Shown piece after piece: positions 36,201 to 47,296 of a stretch of 64,000 bases of DNA; the first letter of the stretch is position 1; every line of letters begins with the position of its first letter. The translations under genes were made by a program, and so were the position numbers. The notes under the pieces are model-generated. The model worked only from the letters and a program-made list of their open reading frames with translations, was not told where the DNA came from and made no database searches. Origin of the DNA: Euclidia mi (lineage: Eukaryota > Arthropoda > Insecta > Lepidoptera > Erebidae); NCBI GenBank assembly GCA_944739405.2, contig OX123190.2, forward strand, positions 61,399,805-61,463,804, read 5' to 3'.

Positions 36201-36336
36201 GCTAGTAATAAAAATGTAGTTTCTAGATCTTTCGGTTTAAATGTAATAACAAATAACCAGTGAAAGTAATATAACACGATAAAATCCGTAAACTGTAGTT
36301 TAATTTCAATGTGTAACATTCGAGTTAACCCAAGAA

Positions 36337-36378
<42 letters not shown>

Positions 36379-36745
36379 CGGCGCGCTGATTATTTAAGAA
36401 TGATTTTTAGGTTTAATTTAACCATAAAAGTTGTCTTTAGAAATTGTTACTTAATTTACCGATGGTTGTAATCGATTACTCGATTAGTAGTAAAATGAAA
36501 TTGAGAGCGGGTAACCCCGAATAGAGTAGTAGGTGGCGCCAAACGCGGTGACAGTCGTCCATTACTCTGACAGCTGTTGCACCGGGCGGGCACGTGCTAA
36601 ACTATTGGCTCACAAATTCATAATCGTGTTTCATCCTCCATATTTTATTGTATTACGTACCAAATTTTTATAAATTCGAGCAATACAGCGTGTACAAGTA
36701 AAGTGGTGCTTTTATTTTGAATCTCTTGCCACCATTGCGCCCACG
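36201..36745. other. Microsatellite and possible retroelement leader
   Basis: An (AT)n tract runs from 36342 to 36376. At 36531 TGGCGCCAAACGCGG resembles a retroviral-type primer-binding site, and the gag-like frame below follows 200 bp later. No LTR ending in CA precedes it, so this remains weak. Confidence 0.3.
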
Positions 36746-37135
36746 ATGGAGAAAACCTACGAAGACTGCTCCGAGAGCCCTCCTGACGCTTCCACATCAG
36801 AATTGGGATGGGACCACAACGACCCACGTGTTCAAAATGAAGATGCTAGTAACGAAATATTGCTGGGCCTGTTGGAACTACAAAATCGCAATTTTCTGAC
36901 GCTGATGCAAGCTATGAAAATACCTACCACATCATCGTATGGCCTTTGTTTACCGGACTTCGATCCTGAGCAACAAGATATGGATGCACGTGCTTAGGTG
37001 ACGACTGCAGACTGTGATTGAAGATCAAGACCCACGTTGCGCCTCGCTTGTGGTCGCACTAATGCGTATCGTTTCCTGGGATGATATTGTGCAATGCAGT
37101 GTGCACAAAGGCGCAAGCGAAGGCGACTGCTAACG
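36746..37135 (+). pseudogene. Gag-like N-terminal relic of an LTR-type retroelement
   Basis: The frame opens with MEKTYEDCSESPPDASTSEL and continues with EILLGLLELQNRNFLTLMQA, then LPDFDPEQQDMDARA. In related retroelement gags a Trp follows at this point; here there is a TAG (36995-36997). After VTTADC and a one-base shift the reading resumes as VIEDQDPRCASLVVALMRIV SWDD. The pattern (short acidic start, 'LMQAL..P', 'LP.F.P.....A.AW') resembles gag-like proteins of Lepidoptera, but no protease, RT or integrase follows. Broken and incomplete. Confidence 0.45.
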
Positions 37136-38331
37136 CTGCTATGTTTGTGAATCGACTGAGCCTGCAACTGCAACCCTGGTGAGCGTATTTTGTCTGATTC
37201 TTTTTTTTATTGGTACTGCCAATTTTGTTTAGTGACGTTAGTTGTGAAACATTACGCGTTTAATCTTGGAAATGTCGTAATCGTTGTGGTGATATCGCCA
37301 TCACATCGTACCGAGTGTTGTAGGTTCGATTCCTACACGAGACACTGAAATGTGGTACCATTTGACCTTTGCCATATTTTATGCTAGCGTATGGTTGTCT
37401 GACTACCACAGTGACCTATCTATAGCGTAGATATCGAACGGAGGTTTTGAGTTTGATACGCCGGTTAAAAAGAAAGCGATTATTTTTATTTCTACATGCG
37501 ACGGTGGCTTGCATTCACGAACCTTGTGATCATATTATGCTTGCTTGCAAATAGATTATCTTGTCTCGTTCTTACTTTATGGACTGTATCAGTAACGAGA
37601 GTGAGCGTACAGACCGACTTGCAATATTCCAGACAAGTGCGGTTGGTTGGTTAGTGTAACCTGGCCATACTCGAAAGATGTTACTAGCGCTATTATTTTA
37701 TCGAATCGTGGTGTTGATAATACCTAACTGTTTTCGATTAAACGTGATCAGAGCCTAAGTAAAAAGTGGCACTGTTACTTGTTGTAATTCTGAGTTGTAC
37801 AGACGATCTCGGTATTGCAATTACACCTGCTTCTTTGTGTGCATAAACTCTTAACATGGCACATTAAAATGTTTCTTACTCTATTAGATGGCACCACTAG
37901 TAAAATTAAATTCAATTTTAAGATTTTACATGTGAAAATTACCCACTGTGTGTTTTTAAAATTCATGTGATACGCTGGGAATTTTTATCAAGTGAAGAAG
38001 AACTCGGGGAGTTCTATGGTCAATTCCAAGTTATGCTTAGGACGTTTAGGAGTGATAGTGTTTCTAGTAGAAGCTGTTAAACTCGATTATCAGACGTAGA
38101 AGAAAATAATTGAGTGATCATCGTAGTGCGTTGCGATAATCAGTTTCAGAGATTTTAATTTTCATTATAGGTAGAACTAGGTTAGTGATCGTTAGTGATG
38201 ATTGTATGCTTAACCTTATTCTTATTAAATGGGTACTTTGTTAGTCGTTGTTGTGATAATTTTGTGGTACCTACGTTACCGTCAGTGTAGATTTGCATAA
38301 ACTGGATAAGCCGTTTGTGCGGCTGCATGTT
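37136..38331. other. Mostly unassigned; SINE B-box fragment at 37308-37347
   Basis: ACCGAGTGTTGTAGGTTCGA TTCCTACACGAGACAC at 37310-37347 matches the head of the family-2 SINE at 34850-34882; the rest of that SINE is not visible. The remaining sequence is AT-rich without a gene. Confidence 0.5.
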
Positions 38332-38741
38332 TATATATCTGGACCTGAGATGCATATGGTCGGATCTAGAAAAAGTGAGGTTTTCAGGAAAGCAAGAATA
38401 AAATTCGAAAACATTTTTGCGAATATTTGATATTTACCAGCAAACTGGAACAATTTTACGAATTATATTAATGGGTAACAATTGTACCTTTTATTTTGTA
38501 ACAATCCGAGAAATCTTAATGTTAAAATAGTATGGTAAATAGCGTTTTTTGATATTTTTGCTCTAATCCGACTTTATGCCTGTAATAAATCGTACATTAA
38601 TAATACTTTTCAGAATTATAATATCATACTTCAGTATGCTAGCAATTTTTATGTCTTGTGGTACTCATGGCAATTGATATATTTCGCAGAAGATATCGAT
38701 TTTTCTTTCTTTCTTAAACACGGTAAGGTCAGCAAGCAATT

Positions 38742-38759
38742 TTACTCCTCTAGTAGCAT
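38742..38759. repeat. TSD of SINE family 4, left copy
   Basis: TTACTCCTCTAGTAGCAT, repeated exactly at 39163-39180. Confidence 0.95.
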
Positions 38760-39162
38760 CATCCTCATCCTCCTAGCGTTATCCCAGTTTCAAACTGGGG
38801 TCCGCTTACTAGTCTTATCAGATTTGGCTGAATATTTAAGCTTATTTAAGCTTTTCCATGGAGCGTCTGCCTGTCTGATCTCCACAACCCGATGGTTTAG
38901 CGATATTCCATGGTTTAGACTAGTGTCAGTTTATTTAGAAAGTACTGACGCCCTATAACGACTGTCAAAGATCTTCATGACAACCGGGACCAACGGCTTA
39001 ACGTGCTATCCGAGCCACGTGCCAAGCGATAATTAACAACTCAATACGCACATAACTCCGACAAGTCATTGGTGCATGCCGTGGATTCGAACCCGATACC
39101 CTCTGCATGGCAATCTGTTGGTATCTCCACTATGCTATCGCTGCCTTTTTCACATTTGCACA
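38760..39162 (-). mobile_element. Complete tRNA-derived SINE (family 4), 403 bp
   Basis: On the minus strand the head carries an A box TAGCATAGTGG (39127-39137) and a B box GGTTCGAATCC (39083-39093). The body includes 'TCATGAAGATCTTTGACAGT' and 'AATCTGATAAGACTAGTAAG', and the 3' end is GATAACGCTAGGAGG with short GATGAGGATG repeats instead of poly(A). The perfect 18 bp TSD fixes both ends and marks this as the youngest datable insertion here. Partial copies of the family lie at 7960-8165/9240-9335, 13745-14010, 49195-49265 and 52560-52650. Confidence 0.9.
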
Positions 39163-39299
39163 TTACTCCTCTAGTAGCATGTTGTACTAAAGATATAGTA
39201 AAGGCACCCGGTTGGTGTTTTAGCTGCAAGATCACACATTCTTTTATTTGAACTCAATTTCTTAAAGTTTTTCTCAAGTTTTTATTTTGCTGTACTAAA

Positions 39300-40260
39300 T
39301 ATCCATTATTTTTATAAAAGTCCTTAATTTGTGCAATATTTAAAAGTTTACTTTTAAAAGCAGATCAATGAACACATGTATCTACTGACGGTAAATTAAA
39401 GCTAAAGTAAAATTTGGTATTAAATATGTATCTATCTATAAACTTTATTTTGAAATCAAATTTGTAGGTGTCTGGAAGAAGAGATCTACCATTTGTATTA
39501 TATAATGACCATATATAGTTGCAATATGAAATTCTGGTCCTAAATATATTTTTCTCAGTTTTTTGACAAGAGTAATCGCTTTAATGAGATGGGTAAGATT
39601 TAATATGATCCATCATCATTTTAATCATAATTTCGGTGACTTCTTTCCTGGATCACGCTTGGCTCTCTGATCTGCAATTGTTAAGCCTCTTTCTAGTTGT
39701 TTTTCGATGCTTATTTAAAAAAAAATCTCCAATTGAAAGTGTGTTCAAATACATAACCTTGCAATCCTTTTCACGTAAGTCTCCAATATTAAGACTGTAA
39801 GTTTTATGAGAACTTTCTACGGACCGACGCTAAATTTCCATCTGTTTTCATCAATTGCTTTTTATCTTTTTTTACAGCGTTTACAATAAATTGCCTTCGA
39901 TGATGCCAGGTTTTACATTGTTACTTAAATTGGTTAAATATAGGCTTTTAATTACAGTTTGTCAAGGCTTACAAGCTTAAGTCGTACCGCCTTCTACTTC
40001 GATTCTCTTTTTAGCCACTATAGAATGGCATGGAGACCCTTTCAATCTTGCAATATTGGATTGGTTTATTTTAAATTTTGATAGATTCACTACCGTTTTC
40101 TTTACTTGATGCTTAATTGCTGACTCACAGCTTTCTTTACATGTTTCTTTAAAGTGCTGTCAAATATGTTGTACCATCACAGTCCACAGCCATTTCATCA
40201 TATAAAAGTTTATTCAAATTATAATCCAAGCAGTTGAATCTGTTCGAATTTCCAACCTTT
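39300..40260 (-). pseudogene. Degenerate transposase-like coding
   Basis: Several short minus-strand stretches look protein-like but lie in different frames: LDYNLNKLLYDEMAVDCDGT (about 40170-40235), VKKTVVNLSKFKINQSNIAR (about 40030-40105) and GDLREKDCKVMYLNTLSIGD (39725-39784). Only the last is reminiscent of a family I know, an uncharacterised arthropod transposase-like group with 'CK.MFLNTL'. Stops and frame changes are frequent. Confidence 0.35.
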
Positions 40261-41116
40261 TTAGTTGGCAGGGAAACATCGCATGAGGTGAAAAAAAACA
40301 TCATTATCGGGTGATTTATATGGTAGACCTATAAGATCCTCTAATGTAACCAAATCAGAGACGTTAGCTTAATTTGCTGGAGCTCTATTTTCACTTAGCA
40401 AATGACCGGCCGACCTAGGTGCCGACGAATCATTATACAATATATTTTATCTCCCTTTTTCACGCTTAAAAGCAATGTTGCAAGAGTAAGACAAACAAAT
40501 TCGCCTCCACGCCCGTTCCCGAATGGCCCGCACCAACGACAGAGAAATCCGGACTATTTTCAGTACCGACCAAGTTTCGACTTGATAATTAAGTAAAAGT
40601 TGGTTACATAATGGTTTATATTAACATACAGTCAAGAAAAATTACGTAATGAGTATTATATTACAGCTAGAACGTCTTACGATTGCATTCGACTTTATGT
40701 ATTATAAGTTAAAAACATAATTTCAAAGCATAATGGTGTATGTTATGATCCGTACATTAAGTCGGTTGCAAAGTTTAGAGGCATAAGTACGTATTTGTAT
40801 ATGCACCCAATGAGAAAATGCATGACTGTTCAAAACGCTTTGGATGCATAAAGAATTATATTAATTTACGACCCTGTAAGATATTAGTTATTTAAGGAAA
40901 AAGGGTGCATATTAAAATATGGCTTTATGCCACACAAATATTTCGGTAAATTGGTAGATCAGACATTATGCATATTATTATCTCCACAGTAAATTAAGAT
41001 AGAAATATAAGAATTAGTTTGCCAGAAAGAGAAAAAAAAACGTAGCATTGTGATGTTTAAAAGTGATTATGGGTGGATCTTTAGATACGACCATATGCAT
41101 CTCAGGTCCAGATATA

Positions 41117-42534
41117 TATATATATATATATATATTATTACAACTTTCAATAAAATATAGGATTTGTCTGTGATCAGTAATATTGACATTTGAAAATATC
41201 TCACAGAAGATATACATATGTCATAAAAACTGATCTACTATAAAATTGAAATCAAATTCAATCAAATCATTACTGCAAATTTACGATGCAAAATTGAATA
41301 TAATTCACAATAGAACTTTACGACGTCATTATTGGAATAAATATTAAAGAGATGAAAGTTCTATTGCGTAAACGTATGAAGTTATAGAAGAAGTTACTTT
41401 CAAACACCAATTTTTCTTTCTAATTTTATTTGAAAAAAAATGGGGTTTGAAAGTCACTGAGTTAGCTGAAAAGGTGCTATGGGCAACGTTATGCTTGTGG
41501 GCAAGAAGCAGGGGAATAATTCATACATAATATTATGTAATTGATTTTTTAAGATTTATTATAAACTATAAATATGCTCCAGGCACCTTATAAAATATAA
41601 AATAATTTTCAAAGTCGCATATAAACTAAATAACTCAATAAATATTTCATACCCATTCACCTTTACTAAAGTTTTCCAAGACACATTTTTCATCCCAAAT
41701 TTTCAATGAAAACCTAAGTCTCCTTTATTGCGTGTGATTTAGAATTGGACCTTCAGGCATCAGACGCCCTAGGAGTCTGAATTGTTCTAGCTATTGTACT
41801 TAGACGTAAGTCTGTGGCAATTTTAAGCTCAACATTTCTAAGCCCGTGTGGCTATTGTTAGAAGGTGGAATTTCTATCTCGGATAAGCTCTCCAATTTTG
41901 CTCATTTCATGACAATAAGCTGAGCTACAAGAAATCCTGTACACGAGCATAAATGACTTAGTTTCTAAGTATTTTACGAGTCGGGGAGCAAACCTAGCCC
42001 CAAGAAGTCTTCAAATAACTGATGACAGTTATCAAATATTGCACAGATGAACCCAGTACTAGCACTAACCAGTTAGGACTCATACATTTCAAATGTTTTT
42101 GGGATTTGGCTTCTGGTGCATATTACCGTTTTTACTACACGCAACATTTTTAAGCAAAACCTTCATGATAGCTCGGTAGTAACACAAAGGTCAGTAGTTG
42201 GGATCTTTGTTCCTTGAATGATAACAATATCTTATTTTCAAGTGTTTCAAACAATGCAGGGTGTAGCAATATCGTCGCAATGCGCAATAAAGCTTACAAC
42301 CAATCGTACAAATCCCTAAAAATACATTGCCTAACTTTGAACAATTCCAATGTCCTATCCATCAGTTTCAACCCGTACAAAGTCACGAAACACAGGTAGG
42401 GCAAGGCCACCCATATACCGCTTATACGGCGCCAATATAAAAAAATATCGAGCATCCACCGATGGCATTTTTATTACCCCGCAAAATAATGACGGTCGCC
42501 TTTCACGGACGTACAGACCGGTATATATTTTAGT
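41117..42534. other. No recognisable gene
   Basis: It starts with a (TA)n tract (41111-41134). AAGTTCTATTG at about 41355 is the reverse complement of CAATAGAACTT at about 41310. Between 42210 and 42534 the sequence becomes less AT-rich (for example ACGGTCGCCTTTCACGGACG), but no gene is visible. Confidence 0.4.
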
Positions 42535-42693
42535 ATTATACTCAAGCTTAGTCCGAGATATTTTCTATATTCAGTGTGTAGTTCCACAATCCTCGCATTG
42601 TGTGTGCCGCGAATATTTAGAGAAAGCCAAAAGCCTCGTATCCAAAGCAGACATATGACTGCCTGCTTGCAATACTATATCTGTAACTCATTC
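42535..42693 (+). repeat. DIRS left inverted terminal repeat
   Basis: Starts ATTATACTCAAGCTTAGTCC. It is the reverse complement of 48091-48248 with few differences, covering 'GTGTAGTTCCACAATCCTC', 'GTGTGTGCCGCGAATATTTA' and 'CGTATCCAAAGCAGACATAT'. The match continues for seven bases (CTCATTC, 42687-42693) beyond the point where the right copy is interrupted by the nested transposon. Confidence 0.9.
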
Positions 42694-42765
42694 ATTGTTT
42701 TCACGCCGTGTGTACTTGTTGAAATTTGTTTAAAAATTTTAGTTTTGAGATTTTTAGCGTTTACA

Positions 42766-43000
42766 ATGAAGAGAAAGTGTGAGTGTAGAGAAGAGAGGTA
42801 CCAAAGGAAGATTAAGAAGTTGAAAAAGAAATTAAAGGCAAATAAAAACAAGGAAAATCGTTAACGATCACCAACGCCGGCACCAACCCCGGTACCGGCA
42901 TATGACACCAATGTTGACAATGATGTCGAGGAAATACCCAACGCGGACGACACTGAGCTTACAGGCAAGTCTTTTCAAGATAATCTAACTTTTGATCGTG
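42766..43000 (+). pseudogene. DIRS gag, N-terminal part
   Basis: From the ATG at 42766 the frame reads MKRKCECREERYQRKIKKLK KKLKANKNKENR and stops; without the stop it continues RSPTPAPTPVPAY and acidic sequence to about 42990. A short basic coiled-coil start followed by a Pro-rich linker fits the N-terminus of DIRS gag proteins. The next ~330 bp do not align with gag and include an imperfect palindrome around 43001-43041. A TTATAG just before the gag frame resumes at 43332 could be a splice acceptor, so an intron is possible but unproven. Confidence 0.5.
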
Positions 43001-43319
43001 CCTGTATTTCTATGATACGTGGTACGTGTCATTACAGGCACTCCGGTGGAGTGAGGTCATAGGGGGAAGGTCCCGCCGTATTTACAATGAAATGTGCTCG
43101 ACTCACTGCCGCTGGCTGTTCTGAGTTGATTGAAGTGTTTAAAAAACCTCTCTTACGTTGTGTCGATGGCATAATTTCCATTGTGGTAAAGGAAGATTTT
43201 CCTTTACTAAACAGCCACGGGGTGGCATTATGTATAAGTTACATTATCATAAATTATAAAAGAATAATACATACAGCTGGTAGCTGTGTAACTTATGGAA
43301 AATCAATCATTTTTGGTTG

Positions 43320-44122
43320 GTTTTTGTTATAGGTGCTGAGCATGTAGACAACACCAAAGATGACCCTCCAACTGAAATTCTAGATGATTCTATAATTAAG
43401 GCTCTAGGCCAAACAGTATGTTCAGAAAGAGAATATGGATCAGAAATTCATATTGAACTGGTAAAAAGGGTTGAAGGTATTATCACCCAAGGCCTGAAAC
43501 AAGACATCAGAGATGAACTTGTAAAGAAGTATGTGGTACCCACTAACATAAAGCTTCTAGATGCTCCTAAGCTTAATAAAGAGTTGGAGGGGCTGTTAAA
43601 TGATGCTATGAGGGCCCGAGACAAGCGAGTTGAAGAACGACAACAACAGATGGGTGTTGCTATAGCGGCCCTATTGACCGCTACAGACAAACTTAAAAGT
43701 TGATGTTGACAGAATAAAACTTATTTCAATCTGACCTCCATTATCAAGATACAGTCACCAGGAAAAAGCTAATAATTCCTAATCTTGACAAAAATATTGC
43801 TAAAACAGTTGAAAATCAAAAACGTGATGAGTTCCTTTTTGGAGAAAAATTTCAAGAAAATGTAAAAGCTGCCACTGCAATTAAAAAATCAGCTGGCACC
43901 ATCTTGAAGCATAATAACCCCATTCGGAGAAATACCTCATCCAATCGACCAAGCTAGTCTCAGAATTATTCCAAGAAACAGGGAAACTTCAGAGGCCCTC
44001 CTCGTACGAGTATGACTCAGTTCAAACAGGGGGGAGGCAGATATCACCAACAGATACAACATTACAAGCCGATACTACCACAACGTCCTTCAGCCAAGCC
44101 ATCTGTACGTCAAACTTAGAGG
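43320..44122 (+). pseudogene. DIRS gag, C-terminal part
   Basis: Open to 43703: GAEHVDNTKDDPPTEILDDS, VKKYVVPTNIKLLDAPKLNK and the helical AALLTATDKLKS, then after a stop and frame change RKKLIIPNLDKNIAKTVENQ, EFLFGEKFQENVKAATAIKK and the Gln/Arg-rich tail RGPPRTSMTQFKQGGGRYHQ ending at about 44120. 'Y..P.N...L..P.LN.E' with 'L.P.L.K.......FLFG' is the conserved gag layout I associate with animal DIRS elements. One or two indels and a stop inactivate it. Confidence 0.65.
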
Positions 44123-45020
44123 TAAACACTTTTGCAGGTAAACTTAAATACTTTTATTCCTGCTGGTTAAAGATAACACAAGACAAATTTGTCTTATCTT
44201 GGCTCAAAGGCTATAACATCCCCTTTATAGAGGCTCCCTTCACACCAAAAAATTGTTCCTAAAAATACAAGTTTTTCCAAAACAGAAAATTTTATAATAT
44301 TGAAAGAAATAAAGAGACTATTACAACTTCAAGTACTTACAAAATGTAAACCAGTTAAAGAATAATATTTTTCAAAGATTTTTACTGTACCAAAAGCTAA
44401 TGGAGAAGTTAGATTTATATTAAATCTAAAATGTTTAAATAAATTTATTTCACCAGAACATTTTAAAATTGAAAATATGAGGACACTTTGTAAATTGATT
44501 TCAAAAAACAATTATATGTGTACCATTGACCTAAAAGAATCATATTTCTTGATTCCTATGGGGGCAGATAAAAATATCTAAGGTTTTGGTTTCAGAATAC
44601 AATGTATGAGTTCAAATGCATGCCATTTGGTCTCAGTACTGCTCCTTTTACATTCACAAAATTACTATAGCCGGTAATCAATTTCCTTTGAGGGAAAGGT
44701 TATAAATCAGTCTATTATCTAGATGATATTATTTGCGTTGGTAATACTTACCGGGAATGCCTAGACAACTGTCAGGTGACCTTAAGTTTACTGGAATGTC
44801 TAGGTTTTATTATAAATATGGAGAAGAGTAACATTGTTCCGTCCAATATTGCTGATTTTTTAGGATTCACAGTAAATACAAAAGATATGTCTTGTATATG
44901 TGACTTCTAAGAAAAGAGAATCAATTTCTTTGTTGATTAAGAAATATAAACAAATGAATCAATGTACTATAAGAGAATTTGCAAAACTTATTGGCACCTT
45001 GGTAGCATGATCTCCAGCGG
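44123..45020 (+). pseudogene. DIRS reverse transcriptase region
   Basis: Frames switch often, but the RT landmarks are in order: KLKYFYSCWLKITQDKFVLS (the DIRS lead-in), MYEFKCMPFGLSTAPFTFTK (motif B), YLDD at 44716-44727 (motif C), and LECLGFIINMEKSNIVPSNI ADFLGFTVNT (motifs D-E). Catalytic Asp pair is intact. At least six stops or frame changes. Confidence 0.75.
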
Positions 45021-45575
45021 TGTCTTATGGTTTTTTGTACACTAAAACATTTGAACGGAAAAAATATCAGGCGTTGTGTACATCAAACAATGATTTTGAT
45101 GCAATTATGAGTATAAATGATGACTGTAAAAATGATTTAAAATGGTGGGATAGTCAAATTAAAATATCAAAAAATCTAATAAGACAGTTTAGATTTAATT
45201 TGGAAATATATTCAGATGCATCAGGGACAGGCTGGGAAGCATATTGTAATGGTAAAGCTGGAAATGGGTTTTGGACACTAGAAGATAAGGAAAACCATAT
45301 CAATTTTCTGGAACTTTTAGCTGCTTTTCTGGGGTTGAAATGTTTTGCCAAAGAGTTACACTCTTGTCAGATATTGTTAAGAATAGACAATACCACAGCA
45401 ATTGCATACATAAATAGAATGGGGGTATACAATTTCAAAAACTTAATTCTCTAGCTAGAAGTATATGGCAGTGGTGTGAGATCCGTAGATTATGGTTATA
45501 TGCCTCTTATATTAAGTCAAAAGAGAATAAAGAAGCTGACCAAGAATCTAGAATAAAAATTGTAGATTCAGAATG
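45020..45575 (+). pseudogene. DIRS RNase H domain
   Basis: An open stretch from 45020 to 45454 contains NLEIYSDASGTGWEAYCNGK (first catalytic Asp), HINFLELLAAFLGLKCF (the Glu strand) and LRIDNTTAIAYINRMG (second Asp). After a frame change the domain closes with YASYIKSKENKEADQESR, matching the 'H..G..N..AD..SR' end of the fold. This links RT and the recombinase half and is typical of DIRS pol. Confidence 0.75.
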
Positions 45576-45579
45576 GAAA

Positions 45580-46098
45580 TTGTGTAATAAAACTTTTCTA
45601 AAAATTACAGAGTCATTCGGAGAACCCGATATAGATCTCTTTGCAGCTAGAGCAAACAAGAAATGTCATAGATACATATCTTGGCATAGAGATCCATATG
45701 CAGAGAATATTGATGCTTTTACTGTAGATTGGTCAACATTTAACTTATTTTATGCTCTCCCTCCATTTTCAATGATTTCCAAATGTATTCAAAAAATCAT
45801 TTATGCTAAGGCAACAGGTATTTTAGTTTTTCCTCTATGGACCTCACAACCCTGGTTCCCATTTACTATAGAATTGGCAAATTCAGAAGTGTTAGGTAGA
45901 GTTTCAGCCATCAATAGATCTGTTACTATCACCTTTCAGGACACTACACCCTCTACACAACAGCCTTTCCCTGGGAGCCTGCATCTTATCAGGGAAGCGT
46001 TCCGGAGGAAACTAACTCCTGATAATACAATTGAAGTTATGGTAGCTTCCCTATCACAAAAAACTATTAAACAAGAAAAACAATTCAACAGCGCTTAA
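45580..46098 (+). pseudogene. DIRS pol spacer domain between RNase H and recombinase
   Basis: One continuous frame of 172 codons: FGEPDIDLFAARANKKCHRY, NIDAFTVDWSTFNLFYALPP, and GILVFPLWTSQPWFPF. This 'DLFA.R.N......W..D....A.DAF..DW......YAFPP' block follows RNase H in DIRS and Ngaro-type elements. I read it as the region that in some relatives precedes or contains a methyltransferase-like domain, but no methyltransferase motif is visible here. Confidence 0.7.
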
Positions 46099-46329
46099 AA
46101 TGGTGGTCGTTTTGTAACGGGGAAAATGTGTATAAGTTATCAATACCTAAGGTTTTAAAATTTCTAACAGAAATGTTAACCCAGGGCGCTTCGTACGCCA
46201 CTCTTAACACGAGGCGAGCCGTTAATTATAGATGCAAGTTTAGGATTGGATAAACAAATAAAGAGATTTTTAAGGGTGTTTTCAAATTGAAATTGTAGGC
46301 CTAATTATAACGATACATGGGATCCATCG

Positions 46330-46952
46330 GTTGTCCTCAATCACATTCAAAAGTGGTTACCAAACAGTAGCCTTAACTTAGAAAAAGTAACTAAGAAATT
46401 AGTCATTTCATTAGCTCTCACTAATGCTCTACGTATACAAACGTTGTCAGTTATTCGATTGAGTAACATAGAATTCACTGACACTGGTGTTAAAATAACG
46501 ATAACAGATTTTTTGAAAACAACTACCCCATGTAAAGTTCAAGTCGTAATTAAGCTTCCTTCCTTGGATACGAATCCGGAAATTTGCCCTGTAACTGCAC
46601 TTAGAGATTATATAGGCCAGACTAGTGTACTGTGTATAGAAATACCACGGATAAACTAATTATTTCCTATAAAAAACCATTTAAATTTGCCAGTAACCAA
46701 AAAATTAGTCGTTGGATAAGACAAGTTACGGCTGAGTGTGGTATTGATGTCAAAAAGTTCACGCCTCACACCACGCGCCATGCGTCCACGTCTAGGGCGT
46801 GTAGAGAAGGCGTTACATTAAATTCCATATTCAAATCTGCTGGTTGGTCTATAGGATCTAGAGTTTTTGCGAACCATTACAATAGACCGTTAATTATGGA
46901 AAAGGAAGGAGGCTACATATTTACAAAAGTCATTTGTAATATTAAGGACTAA
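46330..46952 (+). pseudogene. DIRS tyrosine recombinase
   Basis: Two overlapping frames (46444-46659 and 46632-46952) with a degraded N-terminal part before them. ALRIQTLSVIRL gives the first catalytic Arg of the 'A.R..EL..L' box. FTPHTTRHASTSRAC supplies the His-x-x-Arg, AGWSIGSRVFANHYNRP supplies the late Trp and the nucleophilic Tyr. All catalytic residues of the R-H-x-x-R-Y family are readable across the one frame break near 46640. It would have resolved or integrated the circular DNA intermediate. Confidence 0.8.
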
Positions 46953-47080
46953 TAGTTGATTGATGACCTGTACCTTAAATTAGTTACCTAAGATTAAAAA
47001 TTTATGGGAAAATTACATTCTTAAATTGTGTTTTAATGAGTGTTATACCATTCTATGATTTCTAACATTTCTCTGAACAT

Positions 47081-47196
47081 CTACACAGTGAATATTGAAG
47101 ATATCTCGGACTAAGCTTGAGTATAATTACATAATTAAACGAACTTACCTGAAGTGAAGTTCTATTGTAATTATACGAAGAGCTTAGTCCAAGATA
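47081..47196 (+). repeat. DIRS internal complementary region
   Basis: 47081-47130 (through CTCGGACTAAGCTTGAGTAT) is the reverse complement of the left end at 42535-42590. 47131-47196 (AATTAAACGAACTTACC ... CGAAGAGCTTAGTCC) is the reverse complement of the right end at 48216-48280. The two termini are thus joined head to head inside the element, as expected for the DIRS1 internal complementary region. Confidence 0.9.
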
Positions 47197-47296
47197 CTGG
47201 TCTCCAACCCGCCCCCATCGTAATCATGTATTATAATGTCCCTAGAATTAGGTTGAAAATCATAATCCTTTACTAATGCTCTGAAAGAATGAGCTA

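Larger units (their letters stand above)
38332..41116. mobile_element. Putative DNA transposon relic bounded by 38 bp inverted repeats
   Basis: 38332-38369 (TATATATCTGGACCTGAGAT GCATATGGTCG...) matches the reverse complement of 41079-41116 with two mismatches, then homology stops. The 2.79 kb between holds a young SINE (38760-39162) and degenerate minus-strand coding (39270-40260). In it 'DCKVMYLNTLSIG' (39730-39770) resembles the 'CK.MFLNTL.IG' block of a widespread uncharacterised transposase-like arthropod family. (TA)n at the right outer edge hides any TSD. Confidence 0.45.

Noticed and set aside
36531..36545. Confident primer-binding site of an LTR retrotransposon
   Set aside because: No LTR ending in CA lies next to it, and no pol follows.
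43448..43690. Minus-strand 80-codon gene in the DIRS gag region
   Set aside because: Antisense shadow of the gag frame.
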